Assembly: GCF_002208095.1 (NCBI RefSeq)
Contig: NZ_CP017990.1
Span: 1,736,001 to 1,800,000, forward strand
Reading direction: 5' to 3'
Source: Enterobacter cloacae complex sp. ECNIH7
GTDB lineage: Bacteria; Pseudomonadota; Gammaproteobacteria; Enterobacterales; Enterobacteriaceae
Length of the DNA: 64,000 nt
The notes under the pieces were generated by a model. The model worked only from the letters and a program-made list of their open reading frames with translations, had not been told where the DNA came from and did not search any database. Below, one piece after another: positions 23,446-35,421 of this stretch. Numbering within the stretch: the first letter of the stretch is position 1; each line of letters starts with the position of its first letter. The position numbers were made by a program, and so were the translations under genes.

Positions 23446-25710
23446 ATGGGAATTCCCGCGCTTAGCGTCTGCGTCATTCTGGCAATAGCCCCGTTACTCT
23501 GGTTACCTGAACTGCCATCACGTCATACCGTGTGGATAATGATTGTTGGCGGGGTCGTGCTGGCCGCACGGCGAAACGTGCGACTGAAGTATGCGGGTCT
23601 CACGCTGTTATTTTGCGTGTGGGGTATTTTAGCTGCGAAGGAGAGCGTCTGGTCGATGCAGCATTTAACCACGGGGGCCGTGCAGGCTGAGGTAGCGATC
23701 ACCGCCACAGATGGCGCAACGCAGCATCAGGGAAACATTCTTCGCGTTGATGGCAAGCGCAGCTGGGCCTCTACCGGCATAACGCTTTATGGCAATTATC
23801 TGCCACAGAAAGCGTGTGCCGGTCAGCGCTGGAGCATGACGCTCAGGCTCAGGCCTGCCCATGGCGAACTGAACGACGGCGGTTATGATTCCCAGCGCAG
23901 CGCTTTTGCCCGGCACCAAACGCTGAGCGGGCGTTTCACCCGTGCGGAACTCGTCGATGGACGCTGCAGCCTGCGAGCGCAATATCTCATGTCACTGCAA
24001 AACCGCCTTTCTGCTTACCGATGGGGGGCAGTTATCCTCGGACTGGGAATGGGTGAACGTCTGGATGTGCCCCGGGAAATACAAGACCTGATGCGTGAAA
24101 CCGGGACGCTGCATCTGATGGCGATTTCGGGACTGCATATCGCGCTGGCGGCATCCCTCGCCTGGTTACTCGCACGTGGGCTACAGTTTTTATTACCCAG
24201 CCACCGTATCCACTGGCAAATGCCTCTTCTGGCCGGGTTATGCTTTGCCGCTTTCTACGCCTGGCTTACCGGTCTGCAACCTCCTGCGCTACGCACGGTC
24301 ATCGCGCTTGCTGTGCTTGCAATGTTGCGGATCGCTGCCAGGCAATGGTCTCCATGGCAGGTATGGGGGGGCTGTATCGCAGCGATCCTGATAAGCGATC
24401 CCTTAGCCATACTCTCGCAGAGTCTGCTTTTGTCTGCATTTGCTGTCGCCGCGCTGATTTTCTGGTTTCAGTGGCTGCCTCTTCCTGGCTGGCACCGGGT
24501 ACGACGTCTACGGCCGCTGCTGAACCTGATCTATCTTCAGGTCGGCATGCTGATGCTGCTGATGCCGCTACAGGTTCTGATTTTCCATGGATTCAGCATC
24601 TCCTCCCTGGTCGCGAATCTCTTCGCCATTCCCCTGGTGACGTTTGTCTCCGTGCCGCTGATCCTGCTCGGCATGCTGCTTCATCTGCTGCCGCTGGCGG
24701 CACCTGAAAGCGTTGTCTGGTTCGCAGCCAATAAGTCACTTGCGGGGCTGTTCTGGCTCCTCATGCGCCTGCCTGACGGCTGGCAGAGTGTCGATCAACG
24801 CTGGCAGTACATGACGCTACTGCCCTGGCTTATCATCATTGGCTGGCGCTTTCGTGCCTGGAAAACCCTTCCTGCCGTTTGTCTTGCAGGAAGTGTTTTA
24901 CTGACATTTCCTCTGTGGCGAACGGAAAAAAGCGACAGCTGGACGCTGCATATGCTGGATGTAGGGCAGGGGCTGGCGATGGTCGTTGAACGGCAGGGGA
25001 AAGCCATTCTCTATGATACCGGGCTTGCCTGGCCGGGCGGGGATAGCGCTCAGCGGTTAATTATCCCGTGGCTTCGCTGGCATCACCTGCGGCCTGAAGG
25101 CGTTATTCTCAGTCATGAACACCTCGACCATGCGGGAGGACTCGCATCGTTGCAAAAAGCGTGGCCGGACGTGTGGGTAAGAAGCCCATTGCGCCAGGCG
25201 GGACATCGGCCCTGTTTTCGTGGGCAGAGATGGAAATGGCAGGGACTCTCCTTCACCGTACACTGGCCCCCCGAAAATTACCCAGCTCAGGGAAATAACC
25301 ATTCCTGCGTGGTAAAGGTGGACGACGGTGGGCAGAGCGTTCTGCTAACGGGGGACATTGAAGCGCAAGCGGAACAGGCTATGCTTAGCCATTACTGGCG
25401 TTATCTGACGTCCACGCTTATACAGGTGCCCCATCATGGCAGCAATACTTCGTCGTCATTGCCGCTGGTACAGCGGGTGGAAGGTCAGATCGCCCTGGAT
25501 TCCGCGGCCCGCTATAACGCATGGCGATTCCCGTCGGCAAAAGTTGTCCGACGCTATCGAAAAGAGGGGTACATCTGGCACGATACCCCTCATTCTGGAC
25601 AAATATCGGTGACATTCTCGCAACATCACTGGCAAATCCGGCGCTTGCGAGAGCAATTTTTACCCGTTTGGTATCATCAGTGGTTTGGCGAGCCCGTCGA
25701 TAACGGGTAG
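23446..25710 (+). CDS. ycaI: ComEC/Rec2-family DNA channel protein YcaI
   Basis: A 754-aa polytopic inner-membrane protein, the length of E. coli YcaI/ComEC. The N-terminal region has a few helices and an OB-like segment, and the central competence domain has many hydrophobic helices (about residues 220-480). The C-terminal domain is metallo-beta-lactamase-like with SHEHLDHAGG and VPHHGSN. In naturally competent bacteria this family forms the channel for single-stranded DNA entry. msbA begins 36 bases later and may share the transcript. Confidence 0.93.
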   Translation: MGIPALSVCVILAIAPLLWLPELPSRHTVWIMIVGGVVLAARRNVRLKYAGLTLLFCVWGILAAKESVWSMQHLTTGAVQAEVAITATDGATQHQGNILRVDGKRSWASTGITLYGNYLPQKACAGQRWSMTLRLRPAHGELNDGGYDSQRSAFARHQTLSGRFTRAELVDGRCSLRAQYLMSLQNRLSAYRWGAVILGLGMGERLDVPREIQDLMRETGTLHLMAISGLHIALAASLAWLLARGLQFLLPSHRIHWQMPLLAGLCFAAFYAWLTGLQPPALRTVIALAVLAMLRIAARQWSPWQVWGGCIAAILISDPLAILSQSLLLSAFAVAALIFWFQWLPLPGWHRVRRLRPLLNLIYLQVGMLMLLMPLQVLIFHGFSISSLVANLFAIPLVTFVSVPLILLGMLLHLLPLAAPESVVWFAANKSLAGLFWLLMRLPDGWQSVDQRWQYMTLLPWLIIIGWRFRAWKTLPAVCLAGSVLLTFPLWRTEKSDSWTLHMLDVGQGLAMVVERQGKAILYDTGLAWPGGDSAQRLIIPWLRWHHLRPEGVILSHEHLDHAGGLASLQKAWPDVWVRSPLRQAGHRPCFRGQRWKWQGLSFTVHWPPENYPAQGNNHSCVVKVDDGGQSVLLTGDIEAQAEQAMLSHYWRYLTSTLIQVPHHGSNTSSSLPLVQRVEGQIALDSAARYNAWRFPSAKVVRRYRKEGYIWHDTPHSGQISVTFSQHHWQIRRLREQFLPVWYHQWFGEPVDNG

Positions 25711-25746
25711 AATATGCGGCTATTTCAACGAATGCTGGTTTTTTGA

Positions 25747-27495
25747 ATGCATAACGACAAAGATCTCTCCACGTGGCAAACCTTCCGCCGACTCTGGCCG
25801 ATGATTGCACCCTTTAAAGCAGGCCTGATCGTGGCGGGTGTAGCGTTAATCCTCAACGCAGCCAGCGATACTTTTATGCTATCGCTCCTCAAACCGTTAC
25901 TGGACGACGGTTTTGGTAAAACGGATCGCTCAGTGTTGCTATGGATGCCTCTGGTGGTTATCGGACTGATGATCTTACGCGGCATCACCAGCTATATTTC
26001 CAGCTACTGTATTTCCTGGGTATCAGGGAAAGTGGTGATGACCATGCGTCGTCGCCTGTTCAGCCACATGATGGGCATGCCGGTCTCGTTCTTTGACAAG
26101 CAGTCTACCGGGACGCTGCTGTCTCGTATTACCTACGATTCTGAGCAGGTTGCCTCCTCGTCCTCAAGCGCGCTGATCACCGTTGTGCGTGAGGGTGCGT
26201 CAATCATCGGCCTGTTCGCGATGATGTTCTATTACAGCTGGCAGCTGTCGATCATCCTTATCGTTCTGGCGCCGATAGTTTCTATTGCTATCCGCGTCGT
26301 CTCAAAGCGCTTCCGCAATATCAGTAAGAATATGCAGAACACGATGGGGCAGGTGACGACCAGCGCGGAACAGATGCTGAAAGGGCATAAAGAAGTTCTG
26401 ATTTTTGGCGGTCAGGACGTCGAAACCAAACGCTTTGATAAAGTCAGTAACAAAATGCGTCTGCAGGGGATGAAAATGGTCTCGGCCTCTTCCATCTCTG
26501 ACCCGATTATTCAGCTGATTGCCTCCCTGGCGCTGGCATTCGTCCTGTATGCAGCAAGCTTCCCAAGCGTGATGGAGACGCTGACGGCGGGTACCATTAC
26601 CGTGGTCTTCTCCTCGATGATCGCCCTGATGCGTCCGCTGAAATCCCTGACGAACGTGAACGCTCAGTTCCAGCGCGGGATGGCCGCCTGTCAGACGCTG
26701 TTCAGCATTCTGGATTCCGAACAGGAAAAAGATGAAGGTACACGCGAGATTGAGCGCGCCCGTGGCGACGTTGAATTCCGCAATGTCACTTTCGCCTATC
26801 CTGGACGTGAAACGCCGGCGCTGCGTAATATCAACCTGTCCATTCCGGCGGGTAAAACCGTGGCGCTGGTGGGCCGTTCCGGCTCGGGTAAATCAACTAT
26901 TGCCAGCCTGATCACCCGTTTCTACGATATTAACGAAGGTGAGATCCTCCTGGACGGTCATGATCTGCGGGAATATACCCTGCAGTCGCTGCGTAACCAG
27001 GTGGCGCTGGTCTCCCAGAACGTGCACCTGTTCAACGATACTGTGGCAAACAACATTGCGTATGCGCGCACGGATGAATACAGCCGCGAGCAGATTGAGA
27101 ATGCCGCGCGTATGGCCTACGCAATGGACTTTATCAACAAGATGGATAACGGTCTGGATACGATAATCGGTGAGAACGGGGTGCTGCTCTCCGGCGGTCA
27201 GCGTCAGCGTATCGCCATTGCGCGTGCGCTGCTGCGCGATAGCCCAATTCTGATTCTGGACGAAGCGACCTCCGCGCTGGATACGGAATCTGAACGCGCT
27301 ATTCAGTCTGCGCTGGATGAGCTGCAAAAGAACCGTACCTCGCTGGTGATTGCGCACCGTCTGTCGACTATCGAGCAGGCTGACGAAATCGTCGTGGTTG
27401 AAGACGGCATCATTGTTGAACGCGGAAGCCATGCTGATTTGCTGGAACACCGCGGCGTTTACGCCCAGCTTCATAAGATGCAGTTTGGCGAATGA
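25747..27495 (+). CDS. msbA: Lipid A flippase MsbA (ABC transporter)
   Basis: Homodimeric ABC exporter that flips core-lipid A across the inner membrane. Six helices (about residues 20-320) are followed by a nucleotide-binding domain. Walker A is [10 protein letters not shown] (about 376-385), the signature is LSGGQRQR, and Walker B is ILILDEAT. Length 582 aa as in E. coli. Its last bases overlap lpxK by 4 bases, so the two essential lipid A genes are translationally coupled. Confidence 0.98.
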   Translation: MHNDKDLSTWQTFRRLWPMIAPFKAGLIVAGVALILNAASDTFMLSLLKPLLDDGFGKTDRSVLLWMPLVVIGLMILRGITSYISSYCISWVSGKVVMTMRRRLFSHMMGMPVSFFDKQSTGTLLSRITYDSEQVASSSSSALITVVREGASIIGLFAMMFYYSWQLSIILIVLAPIVSIAIRVVSKRFRNISKNMQNTMGQVTTSAEQMLKGHKEVLIFGGQDVETKRFDKVSNKMRLQGMKMVSASSISDPIIQLIASLALAFVLYAASFPSVMETLTAGTITVVFSSMIALMRPLKSLTNVNAQFQRGMAACQTLFSILDSEQEKDEGTREIERARGDVEFRNVTFAYPGRETPALRNINLSIPAGKTVALVGRSGSGKSTIASLITRFYDINEGEILLDGHDLREYTLQSLRNQVALVSQNVHLFNDTVANNIAYARTDEYSREQIENAARMAYAMDFINKMDNGLDTIIGENGVLLSGGQRQRIAIARALLRDSPILILDEATSALDTESERAIQSALDELQKNRTSLVIAHRLSTIEQADEIVVVEDGIIVERGSHADLLEHRGVYAQLHKMQFGE

Positions 27496-28469
27496 TTGCA
27501 CGCATCTGGTCCGGTGAATCCCCGCTGTGGCTCCTGCTTTTGCCGCTCTCCTGGCTATACGGCCTGGTGAGCGGCATTATCCGTCTGCTTTACCGTCTGG
27601 GGCTGAAGCGTGCCTGGCACGCGCCGGTTCCGGTGGTGGTGGTCGGTAATCTTACGGCGGGCGGCAACGGTAAAACGCCGGTGGTGATCTGGCTGGTGGA
27701 GCAATTGCAAAAACGCGGTATCCACCCGGGGGTGGTATCGCGCGGATATGGTGGTAAAGCGGGGCGTTATCCGCTGCTGCTGACGGCGGAAACCACGACT
27801 GCCGAAGCGGGTGATGAGCCGGTATTGATTTTCCAGCGTACCGGCGCGCCGGTTGCGGTCTCCCCGGTGCGCAGCGACGCCGTTCAGGCACTGCTTGCCG
27901 AACATGCGGTACAAATCATTATCACTGACGATGGCCTGCAGCATTACGCCCTGGCGCGTGATAAAGAAATTGTGGTGATCGACGGGGTCCGCCGTTTCGG
28001 TAACGGCTGGTGGCTGCCGGCCGGACCCATGCGCGAACGCGCTTCGCGCCTTAAGTCCGTTGATGCGGTGATTGTGAACGGTGGTGAGGCAAAAGCGGGT
28101 GAAATCCCGATGTACCTGCAGCCGGGCTTGGCGATCAACCTGGTGACGGGTGAGCGCCGGTCGGTTGCTGAGCTGCCTTCACTGGTGGCGATGGCGGGGA
28201 TTGGCCATCCGCCGCGCTTCTTCGCGACGCTGGAACAGTGTGGTGCCCGGCTGGAAAAACGCGTTCCGCTGGCCGACCACCAGGCGCTGGTGGAAGGGCA
28301 GGTAGACGCCCTGACCGTACCCGGGCAGTCGCTGATCATGACCGAAAAAGATGCGGTGAAATGCCGTGCCTTTGCGAAAGAAAACTGGTGGTATCTGCCG
28401 GTTGACGCTGAACTCAGCGGCGAGCAGCCGGAACGTTTGCTCAAGGAACTGATTGCGTTGGTGAAATAA
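27492..28469 (+). CDS. lpxK: Tetraacyldisaccharide 4'-kinase
   Basis: Phosphorylates the 4' position of the lipid A precursor at the inner-membrane face. An N-terminal hydrophobic anchor (about residues 13-32) precedes the P-loop-like [12 protein letters not shown]. Length 325 aa against 328 in E. coli. The start overlaps the msbA stop (ATGA). Confidence 0.96.
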   Translation: MIARIWSGESPLWLLLLPLSWLYGLVSGIIRLLYRLGLKRAWHAPVPVVVVGNLTAGGNGKTPVVIWLVEQLQKRGIHPGVVSRGYGGKAGRYPLLLTAETTTAEAGDEPVLIFQRTGAPVAVSPVRSDAVQALLAEHAVQIIITDDGLQHYALARDKEIVVIDGVRRFGNGWWLPAGPMRERASRLKSVDAVIVNGGEAKAGEIPMYLQPGLAINLVTGERRSVAELPSLVAMAGIGHPPRFFATLEQCGARLEKRVPLADHQALVEGQVDALTVPGQSLIMTEKDAVKCRAFAKENWWYLPVDAELSGEQPERLLKELIALVK

Positions 28470-28513
28470 ACGCTTACGCGGTTCTGGTGGCGCTTTGACT
28501 GACAGGATAACGC

Positions 28514-29743
28514 ATGTCTTTACCGCAACTCTCGCTTTCAGCCGCACGTCATTTACACCTTGCCACGCAGGGGCTGCTTAAAAAGCCCCGCCGCCGCGCG
28601 CAGCCTGCCGATATTCTCTCGACCGTCCAGCGCATGTCGCTGCTTCAAATCGACACCATTAACATCGTGGCCCGTAGCCCTTACCTGGTGCTGTTTAGCC
28701 GTCTGGGGAATTATCCTTCGCAGTGGCTGGATGAGGCGCTCAGCAAGGGGGAGCTAATGGAGTACTGGGCGCACGAAGCCTGCTTCCTCCCCCGCAGCGA
28801 TTTTGCCCTGGTTCGCCACCGTATGCTTGCTCCGGAAAAGATGGGCTGGAAATACCGTCAGGCGTGGATGCTGGAACATGCGGCCGAAATTGAGCAGCTA
28901 ATCGCGCATATTCAGGATAACGGTCCCGTACGCTCCGCCGATTTTGAACACCCGCGCAAAGGCACCAGCGGCTGGTGGGAGTGGAAACCACATAAGCGTC
29001 ATCTCGAAGGGCTGTTTACCTCAGGCAAAGTCATGGTGATTGAGCGGCGTAATTTTCAGCGCGTGTACGACCTGACGCATCGCGTGATGCCGCACTGGGA
29101 CGACGAGCGTGACCTGCTTACCCAGGAGGCGGCCGAGGCCATCATGCTCGAAAACAGCGCCCGCAGCCTGGGGATTTTCCGCCCGCAATGGCTGGCAGAT
29201 TACTATCGCCTTCGCCAGCCCGCGTTGAAACCGCTGCTGGACATCTGGCAACGCGAACAGCGCGTCATCCCGGTCACGGTGGAAACGCTGGGCGAAATGT
29301 GGCTGCATGCGGATCTCCTCCCGCTACTGCCTCTGGCCCAGGAGGGGAAACTTCAGGCAACCCACAGTGCGGTGTTGTCGCCTTTCGACCCGGTCGTCTG
29401 GGACAGAAAACGCGCCGAGCAGCTGTTCGACTTTAGCTACCGGCTGGAATGTTATACCCCGGCGCCAAAGCGCCAGTATGGTTACTTTGTACTCCCGCTG
29501 CTGCATAAGGGGCAACTGGTCGGGCGTATGGACGCCAAAATGTACCGCAAGACCGGCACGCTTGAAATCATTGCGCTTTATCTGGAAGAGGGCGTCAGGG
29601 TGACGGCGAGCCTGGAAAAAGGGTTAACGTCCGCCATTAGCGAATTCGCGCGCTGGCAGGGTGCCCGCGACGTGACGCTGGGTAGGGTGCCCGACGGGCT
29701 GTTTACATCCTGTCGAAGTGGCTGGGAAACAGGCACTCCCTGA
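28514..29743 (+). CDS. ycaQ: YcaQ, DNA glycosylase that unhooks interstrand crosslinks
   Basis: A 409-aa winged-helix protein of the HTH_42/AlkX family. E. coli YcaQ excises N-alkylated bases and unhooks interstrand crosslinks. The family catalytic Q-x-D appears as LLQIDTINIV near residue 51. It is a separate gene 44 bases after lpxK; ycaR follows 45 bases later. Confidence 0.93.
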   Translation: MSLPQLSLSAARHLHLATQGLLKKPRRRAQPADILSTVQRMSLLQIDTINIVARSPYLVLFSRLGNYPSQWLDEALSKGELMEYWAHEACFLPRSDFALVRHRMLAPEKMGWKYRQAWMLEHAAEIEQLIAHIQDNGPVRSADFEHPRKGTSGWWEWKPHKRHLEGLFTSGKVMVIERRNFQRVYDLTHRVMPHWDDERDLLTQEAAEAIMLENSARSLGIFRPQWLADYYRLRQPALKPLLDIWQREQRVIPVTVETLGEMWLHADLLPLLPLAQEGKLQATHSAVLSPFDPVVWDRKRAEQLFDFSYRLECYTPAPKRQYGYFVLPLLHKGQLVGRMDAKMYRKTGTLEIIALYLEEGVRVTASLEKGLTSAISEFARWQGARDVTLGRVPDGLFTSCRSGWETGTP

Positions 29744-29788
29744 AAAGGGAATGTGTTAAGCTTTAGCGATTACCCATACGGAGGAACT

Positions 29789-30714
<926 letters not shown>

Positions 30715-30856
30715 TATCGCCTGCATCCCTCCTGACGGGGGGATGTTCTCTCCCTCGCTAATTCCCCTTTCTTTTCCCTAATTGTTCTCTTCCGGGTGAC
30801 ATCTCCCTTAAGGACGCTCATTATAAAAGCAGTAGTCTTAATGGGGGTAATCTCAT

Positions 30857-31750
30857 ATGGAACAGCTGCGTGCCGAACTTAGCCATCTGCTGGGTGAGAA
30901 ATTAAGCCGGGTCGAATGCGTGAGTGAAAAGGCCGATACCGCGCTTTGGTCGTTGTATGACAGTCAGGGCAACCCAATGCCGCTGATGGCCAGAAGTTTC
31001 ACCTCGCCGGGCGTTGCCAGGCAGCTGGCATGGAAAATGTCGATGCTGGCGCGGGAGGGAACCGTCCGTATGCCGACGGTGTACGGCGTGATGACCCACG
31101 AGGAACACCCCGGCCCGGACGTGCTGCTGATTGAGCGTTTACGCGGCGTGCCCGTTGAAGCGCCCGCGCGCACGCCGGAACGCTGGGAGCAGTTAAAAGA
31201 CCAGATTGTCGAGGCGCTACTGGCCTGGCATCGTCAGGATAGCCGCGGGCTTGTCGGTCCGGTCGACAGCACTCAGGAAAACCTGTGGCCGCTGTGGTAT
31301 CGCCAGCGGGTGGAAGTGCTGTGGGGAACGCTTAACCAGTTCAACAATACCGGTTTAACCATGCAGGACAAACGTATTCTGTTTCGCACCCGCGAGTGCT
31401 TACCGGCGCTGTTCGACGGTTTTAATGACAACTGCGTGCTGATCCACGGTAATTTCACCCTGCGCAGCATGCTCAAAGATGCCCGCAGCGATCAGCTTCT
31501 GGCGATGCTCGGGCCGGGGATCATGCTCTGGGCTCCGCGCGAATATGAGCTCTTCAGGCTCAGCGACAGCGGGGCGGCGGAAGGTTTACTGTGGCATTAC
31601 CTTCAGCGCGCCCCTGTTGCGGAAGCATTTCTCTGGCGGCGCTGGCTCTACCTGCTCTGGGACGAAGTCGCGCAGCTGGTGAACACCGGACGTTTTAATC
31701 GCGCAAACTTCGATCTGGCAACAAAATCACTGTTGCCCTGGCTCGCCTGA
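30857..31750 (+). CDS. ycbJ: YcbJ, kinase-like (APH-fold) protein of unknown function
   Basis: A 297-aa protein identical in length to E. coli YcbJ. It resembles the aminoglycoside phosphotransferase/kinase fold: LLIERLRGV as hinge-like region and LIHGNFTLRSML in the position of the usual catalytic HGD loop, where Asn replaces Asp. It may be a divergent or inactive kinase. The last 24 bases overlap the 3' end of the converging elyC gene. Confidence 0.9.
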   Translation: MEQLRAELSHLLGEKLSRVECVSEKADTALWSLYDSQGNPMPLMARSFTSPGVARQLAWKMSMLAREGTVRMPTVYGVMTHEEHPGPDVLLIERLRGVPVEAPARTPERWEQLKDQIVEALLAWHRQDSRGLVGPVDSTQENLWPLWYRQRVEVLWGTLNQFNNTGLTMQDKRILFRTRECLPALFDGFNDNCVLIHGNFTLRSMLKDARSDQLLAMLGPGIMLWAPREYELFRLSDSGAAEGLLWHYLQRAPVAEAFLWRRWLYLLWDEVAQLVNTGRFNRANFDLATKSLLPWLA

Positions 31751-32506
31751 CGATCCTTTCAGCCACTGCCAGAGGCGTCCAAGCGTCTCATAGCCGACGC
31801 GGTCGCTATGCATCAGCCACGCCGGGGAGGGGATAGCCCGCTCCCACGGGTTGAGCGGCGCGTCGACTGCCATCTGGTTTGCCGGCGCGGGAAGCGGGTG
31901 CAGGCCTTGCTTCTCAAAGAAAATCATCGCGCGCGGCAAGTGTGAGGCGGAGGTCACCAGTAAGAACGGGGCATCGCCAATTGCCTGCTTCACAGCGGCA
32001 GCCTCTTCTTCGGTATCTTTTGGGCTGTCGAGAGTGATTATTGAAGAACGCGGTACGCCGAGCGATTCCGCGACCCTGGCGCCCGCTTCAGCCGTGCTCA
32101 CCGGGTTCGTTTTGGCCGCCGCGCCGGTGAAGATCATTCTTGATCCCGGATTCGCCAGCCAGAGGCGAATACCTTCGTTCAGCCGCGGCAGGCTGTTGTT
32201 GATCAGGTTTGAACTGGGGGCCCAGTCAGGATCCCAGGTATATCCGCCGCCCAGCACCACGATGTACGCCACTTTCTGCTTTCCCTGCCATGTCGGGTAC
32301 TTGTTTTCGATGGGGCGTAGCAGACCATCCGCGACCGGTTGCAGGCTTAGCAGCAGCAAGACTAACCAGCCGAGCGTGATAAGCGTTTTGCCACTTTTCT
32401 GAAAGCGACTGAACCACACCAGCGCCAGCCCCAGCGCGATGATGATGAGCAGCAGCGGAAGGGGAAGCATCATCCCTCCAATGTATTTCTTAAGGGTAAA
32501 AAGCAT
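31727..32506 (-). CDS. elyC: Envelope biogenesis factor ElyC (DUF218)
   Basis: Inner-membrane protein of 259 aa, as in E. coli ElyC (YcbC), needed for peptidoglycan assembly at low temperature. Two N-terminal transmembrane helices (about residues 13-33 and 43-60) precede a DUF218 domain with VVLGGGY, SRMIFTGAA and LLVTSASHLPRA. It converges on ycbJ with overlapping coding ends and no terminator between them. Confidence 0.94.
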   Translation of the reverse strand: MLFTLKKYIGGMMLPLPLLLIIIALGLALVWFSRFQKSGKTLITLGWLVLLLLSLQPVADGLLRPIENKYPTWQGKQKVAYIVVLGGGYTWDPDWAPSSNLINNSLPRLNEGIRLWLANPGSRMIFTGAAAKTNPVSTAEAGARVAESLGVPRSSIITLDSPKDTEEEAAAVKQAIGDAPFLLVTSASHLPRAMIFFEKQGLHPLPAPANQMAVDAPLNPWERAIPSPAWLMHSDRVGYETLGRLWQWLKGSSGEPGQQ

Positions 32507-32630
32507 CCTTTTTGGTTCCTTTTTTGACCATATAGCAGGTGATTACCCGTGATATTACACCAGAGAGGTTCATTCTCCGCGCGGGTGTGACAAAATAGCG
32601 GTTTTGCAGTTAGCGAGTGGAACTCTCCCA

Positions 32631-33410
32631 ATGCGGGATCGCAATTTTGATGACATCGCGGAAAAGTTTTCGCGCAACATTTATGGCACCACGAAAGGGC
32701 AGCTCCGTCAGACGATCCTCTGGCAGGATCTGGACACCATTCTGGCTACCTTTGGTGGGCAAACGTTGCGCGTGCTGGACGCCGGTGGCGGTGAAGGGCA
32801 GACGGCGATAAAAATGGCCGAGCGCGGTCATCACGTCACGCTTTGCGATCTTTCTGCTGAAATGGTCGCCCGCGCGACGCGTGCTGCAGAAGAGAAAGGT
32901 GTGAGCGACAACATGCATTTCATACAATGCGCCGCTCAGGACATCGCACAGCATTTGGAAACCCAGGTTGATCTGATATTGTTTCATGCGGTGCTGGAGT
33001 GGGTTGCCGATCCGCAAAGCGTGTTACAAACCCTGTGGTCGATGTTGCGCCCGGGCGGCACGCTTTCGCTGATGTTCTACAATGCTAACGGCTTTCTGAT
33101 GCACAACATGGTTGCAGGAAACTTCGACTATGTTCAGGTCGGGATGCCCAAAAAGAAAAAGCGCACGCTTTCCCCGGACTATCCGCGCGATCCACAGCAG
33201 GTTTATGGCTGGCTGGAAGCGATTGGCTGGCAGATAGTCGGGAAGACGGGCGTCAGGGTGTTTCATGATTATCTGCGTGAAAAACACAAACAGCGTGACT
33301 GTTTTGACACCTTAACAGAATTAGAAACGCGGTATTGCCGTCAGGAGCCTTTTATCAGCCTTGGCCGCTATATTCACGTCACCGCGCACAAGCCGCAGAT
33401 GCAAGGATAA
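32631..33410 (+). CDS. cmoM: tRNA 5-carboxymethoxyuridine methyltransferase
   Basis: SAM-dependent methyltransferase (formerly SmtA) that methylates cmo5U34 in tRNAs. SAM motif I is VLDAGGGEGQTAIKMAERG, followed by motif DLILFHAVLEWV. The start at 32631 (MRDRNFDDIAEKFSRN) aligns with E. coli and gives 259 aa; an upstream in-frame TTG at 32604 is less likely. It begins the cmoM-mukF-mukE-mukB operon; mukF starts 3 bases after its stop. Confidence 0.94.
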   Translation: MRDRNFDDIAEKFSRNIYGTTKGQLRQTILWQDLDTILATFGGQTLRVLDAGGGEGQTAIKMAERGHHVTLCDLSAEMVARATRAAEEKGVSDNMHFIQCAAQDIAQHLETQVDLILFHAVLEWVADPQSVLQTLWSMLRPGGTLSLMFYNANGFLMHNMVAGNFDYVQVGMPKKKKRTLSPDYPRDPQQVYGWLEAIGWQIVGKTGVRVFHDYLREKHKQRDCFDTLTELETRYCRQEPFISLGRYIHVTAHKPQMQG

Positions 33411-33413
33411 CCT

Positions 33414-34736
33414 ATGAGTGAATTTTCCCAGACAGTCCCCGAACTGGTTGCCTGGGCCAGGAAAAACGATTTCTCCATCTCGCTGCCGGTAGACAGACTC
33501 TCTTTCCTGCTGGCGGTTGCCACGCTGAACGGCGAACGGCTGGATGGTGAAATGAGCGAGGGTGAACTGGTGGATGCGTTCCGCCATGTCAGTGATGCGT
33601 TTGAGCAAACCAGCGAAACCATTAGCGTGCGTGCCAACAACGCAATCAACGATATGGTGCGTCAACGTCTGCTGAACCGCTTTACCAGCGAGCAGGCGGA
33701 AGGAAACGCCATCTATCGTCTGACGCCACTGGGCATCGGCATCACCGATTATTATATCCGCCAGCGTGAATTTTCCACGCTGCGTCTTTCCATGCAGCTC
33801 TCGATCGTGGCGGGTGAGCTTAAGCGCGCCGCCGACGCAGCGGATGAAAACGGTGACGAATTCCACTGGCACCGTAACGTCTACGCGCCGCTGAAATATT
33901 CGGTGGCCGAGATTTTCGACAGTATCGATCTCACCCAGCGCCTGATGGACGAGCAGCAGCAGCAGGTGAAAGACGATATCGCACAGCTGCTGAATAAAGA
34001 CTGGCGAGCGGCCATCTCCAGCTGTGAACTTCTGCTGTCAGAAACTTCCGGCACGCTGCGTGAGCTCCAGGATACGCTGGAAGCCGCAGGGGACAAGCTG
34101 CAGGCGAATCTGCTGCGCATCCAGGACGCGACGCTGGCGCACGACGATCTGCATTTTATCGATCGTCTGGTCTTCGATCTGCAGAGCAAACTCGACCGCA
34201 TTATCAGCTGGGGTCAGCAGTCAATCGATCTGTGGATCGGCTACGACCGACACGTGCATAAATTTATCCGTACCGCGATTGATATGGATAAAAACCGCGT
34301 CTTTGCTCAGCGTCTGCGTCAGTCGGTGCAGACCTATTTCGATGCGCCGTGGGCGCTGACCTACGCCAATGCCGATCGTCTGCTGGATATGCGCGACGAA
34401 GAGATGGCGCTGCGCGATGAAGAGGTGACCGGTGAACTGCCGCCGGATCTGGAATACGAAGAATTTAACGAAATTCGCGAGCAGCTTGCGGCGATGATCG
34501 AAGAACAGCTCGCTGTCTACAAAACCAGACAAGTGCCGCTGGATCTTGGTCTCGTGGTGCGCGACTATCTGGCGCAATATCCACGCGCGCGCCACTTCGA
34601 CATTGCCCGCATTGTGGTAGACCAGGCGGTGCGCCTGGGCGTCGCGCAAGCAGATTTCACCGGACTGCCGCCGAAGTGGCAGCCAATTAACGATTACGGA
34701 GCCAAGGTACAGGCGCATGTCATTGACAAATATTGA
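33414..34736 (+). CDS. mukF: Chromosome partition protein MukF (kleisin)
   Basis: Kleisin subunit of the MukBEF condensin. The N-terminal winged-helix dimerisation domain (about residues 1-115) is followed by a four-helix region and a C-terminal winged helix that binds the MukB head. Length 440 aa as in E. coli. It overlaps mukE by 20 bases, which indicates tight translational coupling. Confidence 0.97.
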   Translation: MSEFSQTVPELVAWARKNDFSISLPVDRLSFLLAVATLNGERLDGEMSEGELVDAFRHVSDAFEQTSETISVRANNAINDMVRQRLLNRFTSEQAEGNAIYRLTPLGIGITDYYIRQREFSTLRLSMQLSIVAGELKRAADAADENGDEFHWHRNVYAPLKYSVAEIFDSIDLTQRLMDEQQQQVKDDIAQLLNKDWRAAISSCELLLSETSGTLRELQDTLEAAGDKLQANLLRIQDATLAHDDLHFIDRLVFDLQSKLDRIISWGQQSIDLWIGYDRHVHKFIRTAIDMDKNRVFAQRLRQSVQTYFDAPWALTYANADRLLDMRDEEMALRDEEVTGELPPDLEYEEFNEIREQLAAMIEEQLAVYKTRQVPLDLGLVVRDYLAQYPRARHFDIARIVVDQAVRLGVAQADFTGLPPKWQPINDYGAKVQAHVIDKY

Positions 34737-35421
34737 ACAAGTGATGCCCGTTAAGCTGGCACAGGCGCTGGCGAATCCGTTATTTCCGGCGCTGGACAGC
34801 CAGCTGCGTGCCGGTCGTCACATTGGCTTAGACGAGCTGGATAATCACGCCTTTTTGATGGACTTCCAGGAGTACCTGGAAGAGTTTTACGCGCGCTACA
34901 ACGTGGAGCTTATCCGCGCGCCGGAAGGGTTTTTCTACCTGCGCCCGCGCTCCACGACGCTGATCCCGCGTTCCGTGCTCTCCGAGCTGGATATGATGGT
35001 CGGTAAAATTCTTTGCTACCTCTACCTCAGCCCGGAACGTCTGGCGAATGAAGGGATCTTCACCCAGCAGGAACTTTACGACGAGCTGTTGACGCTGGCG
35101 GATGAGAGCAAGCTGCTCAAGCTGGTGAACAACCGCTCCACGGGGTCGGATCTTGACCGTCAGAAATTACAGGAAAAGGTTCGCTCTTCCCTGAACCGTC
35201 TGCGTCGTCTGGGGATGGTCTGGTTTATGGGCCACGACAGCAGCAAATTCCGCATTACGGAATCTGTCTTCCGTTTCGGCGCAGACGTGCGTGCGGGCGA
35301 TGACGCGCGTGAAGCGCAGCTTCGCATGATCCGCGACGGTGAAGCGATGCCGGTGGAAAACCATTTGCAGCTCAATGACGAGCATGAAGAGAATCTGCCG
35401 GATAGCGGGGAGGAAGAGTAA
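34717..35421 (+). CDS. mukE: Chromosome partition protein MukE
   Basis: KITE-type dimeric subunit that bridges MukF and modulates the MukB ATPase. Two winged-helix domains are expected over 234 aa, the E. coli length. The C-terminus is strongly acidic ([14 protein letters not shown]). Its stop shares a base with the mukB start (TAATG). Confidence 0.97.
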   Translation: MSLTNIEQVMPVKLAQALANPLFPALDSQLRAGRHIGLDELDNHAFLMDFQEYLEEFYARYNVELIRAPEGFFYLRPRSTTLIPRSVLSELDMMVGKILCYLYLSPERLANEGIFTQQELYDELLTLADESKLLKLVNNRSTGSDLDRQKLQEKVRSSLNRLRRLGMVWFMGHDSSKFRITESVFRFGADVRAGDDAREAQLRMIRDGEAMPVENHLQLNDEHEENLPDSGEEE

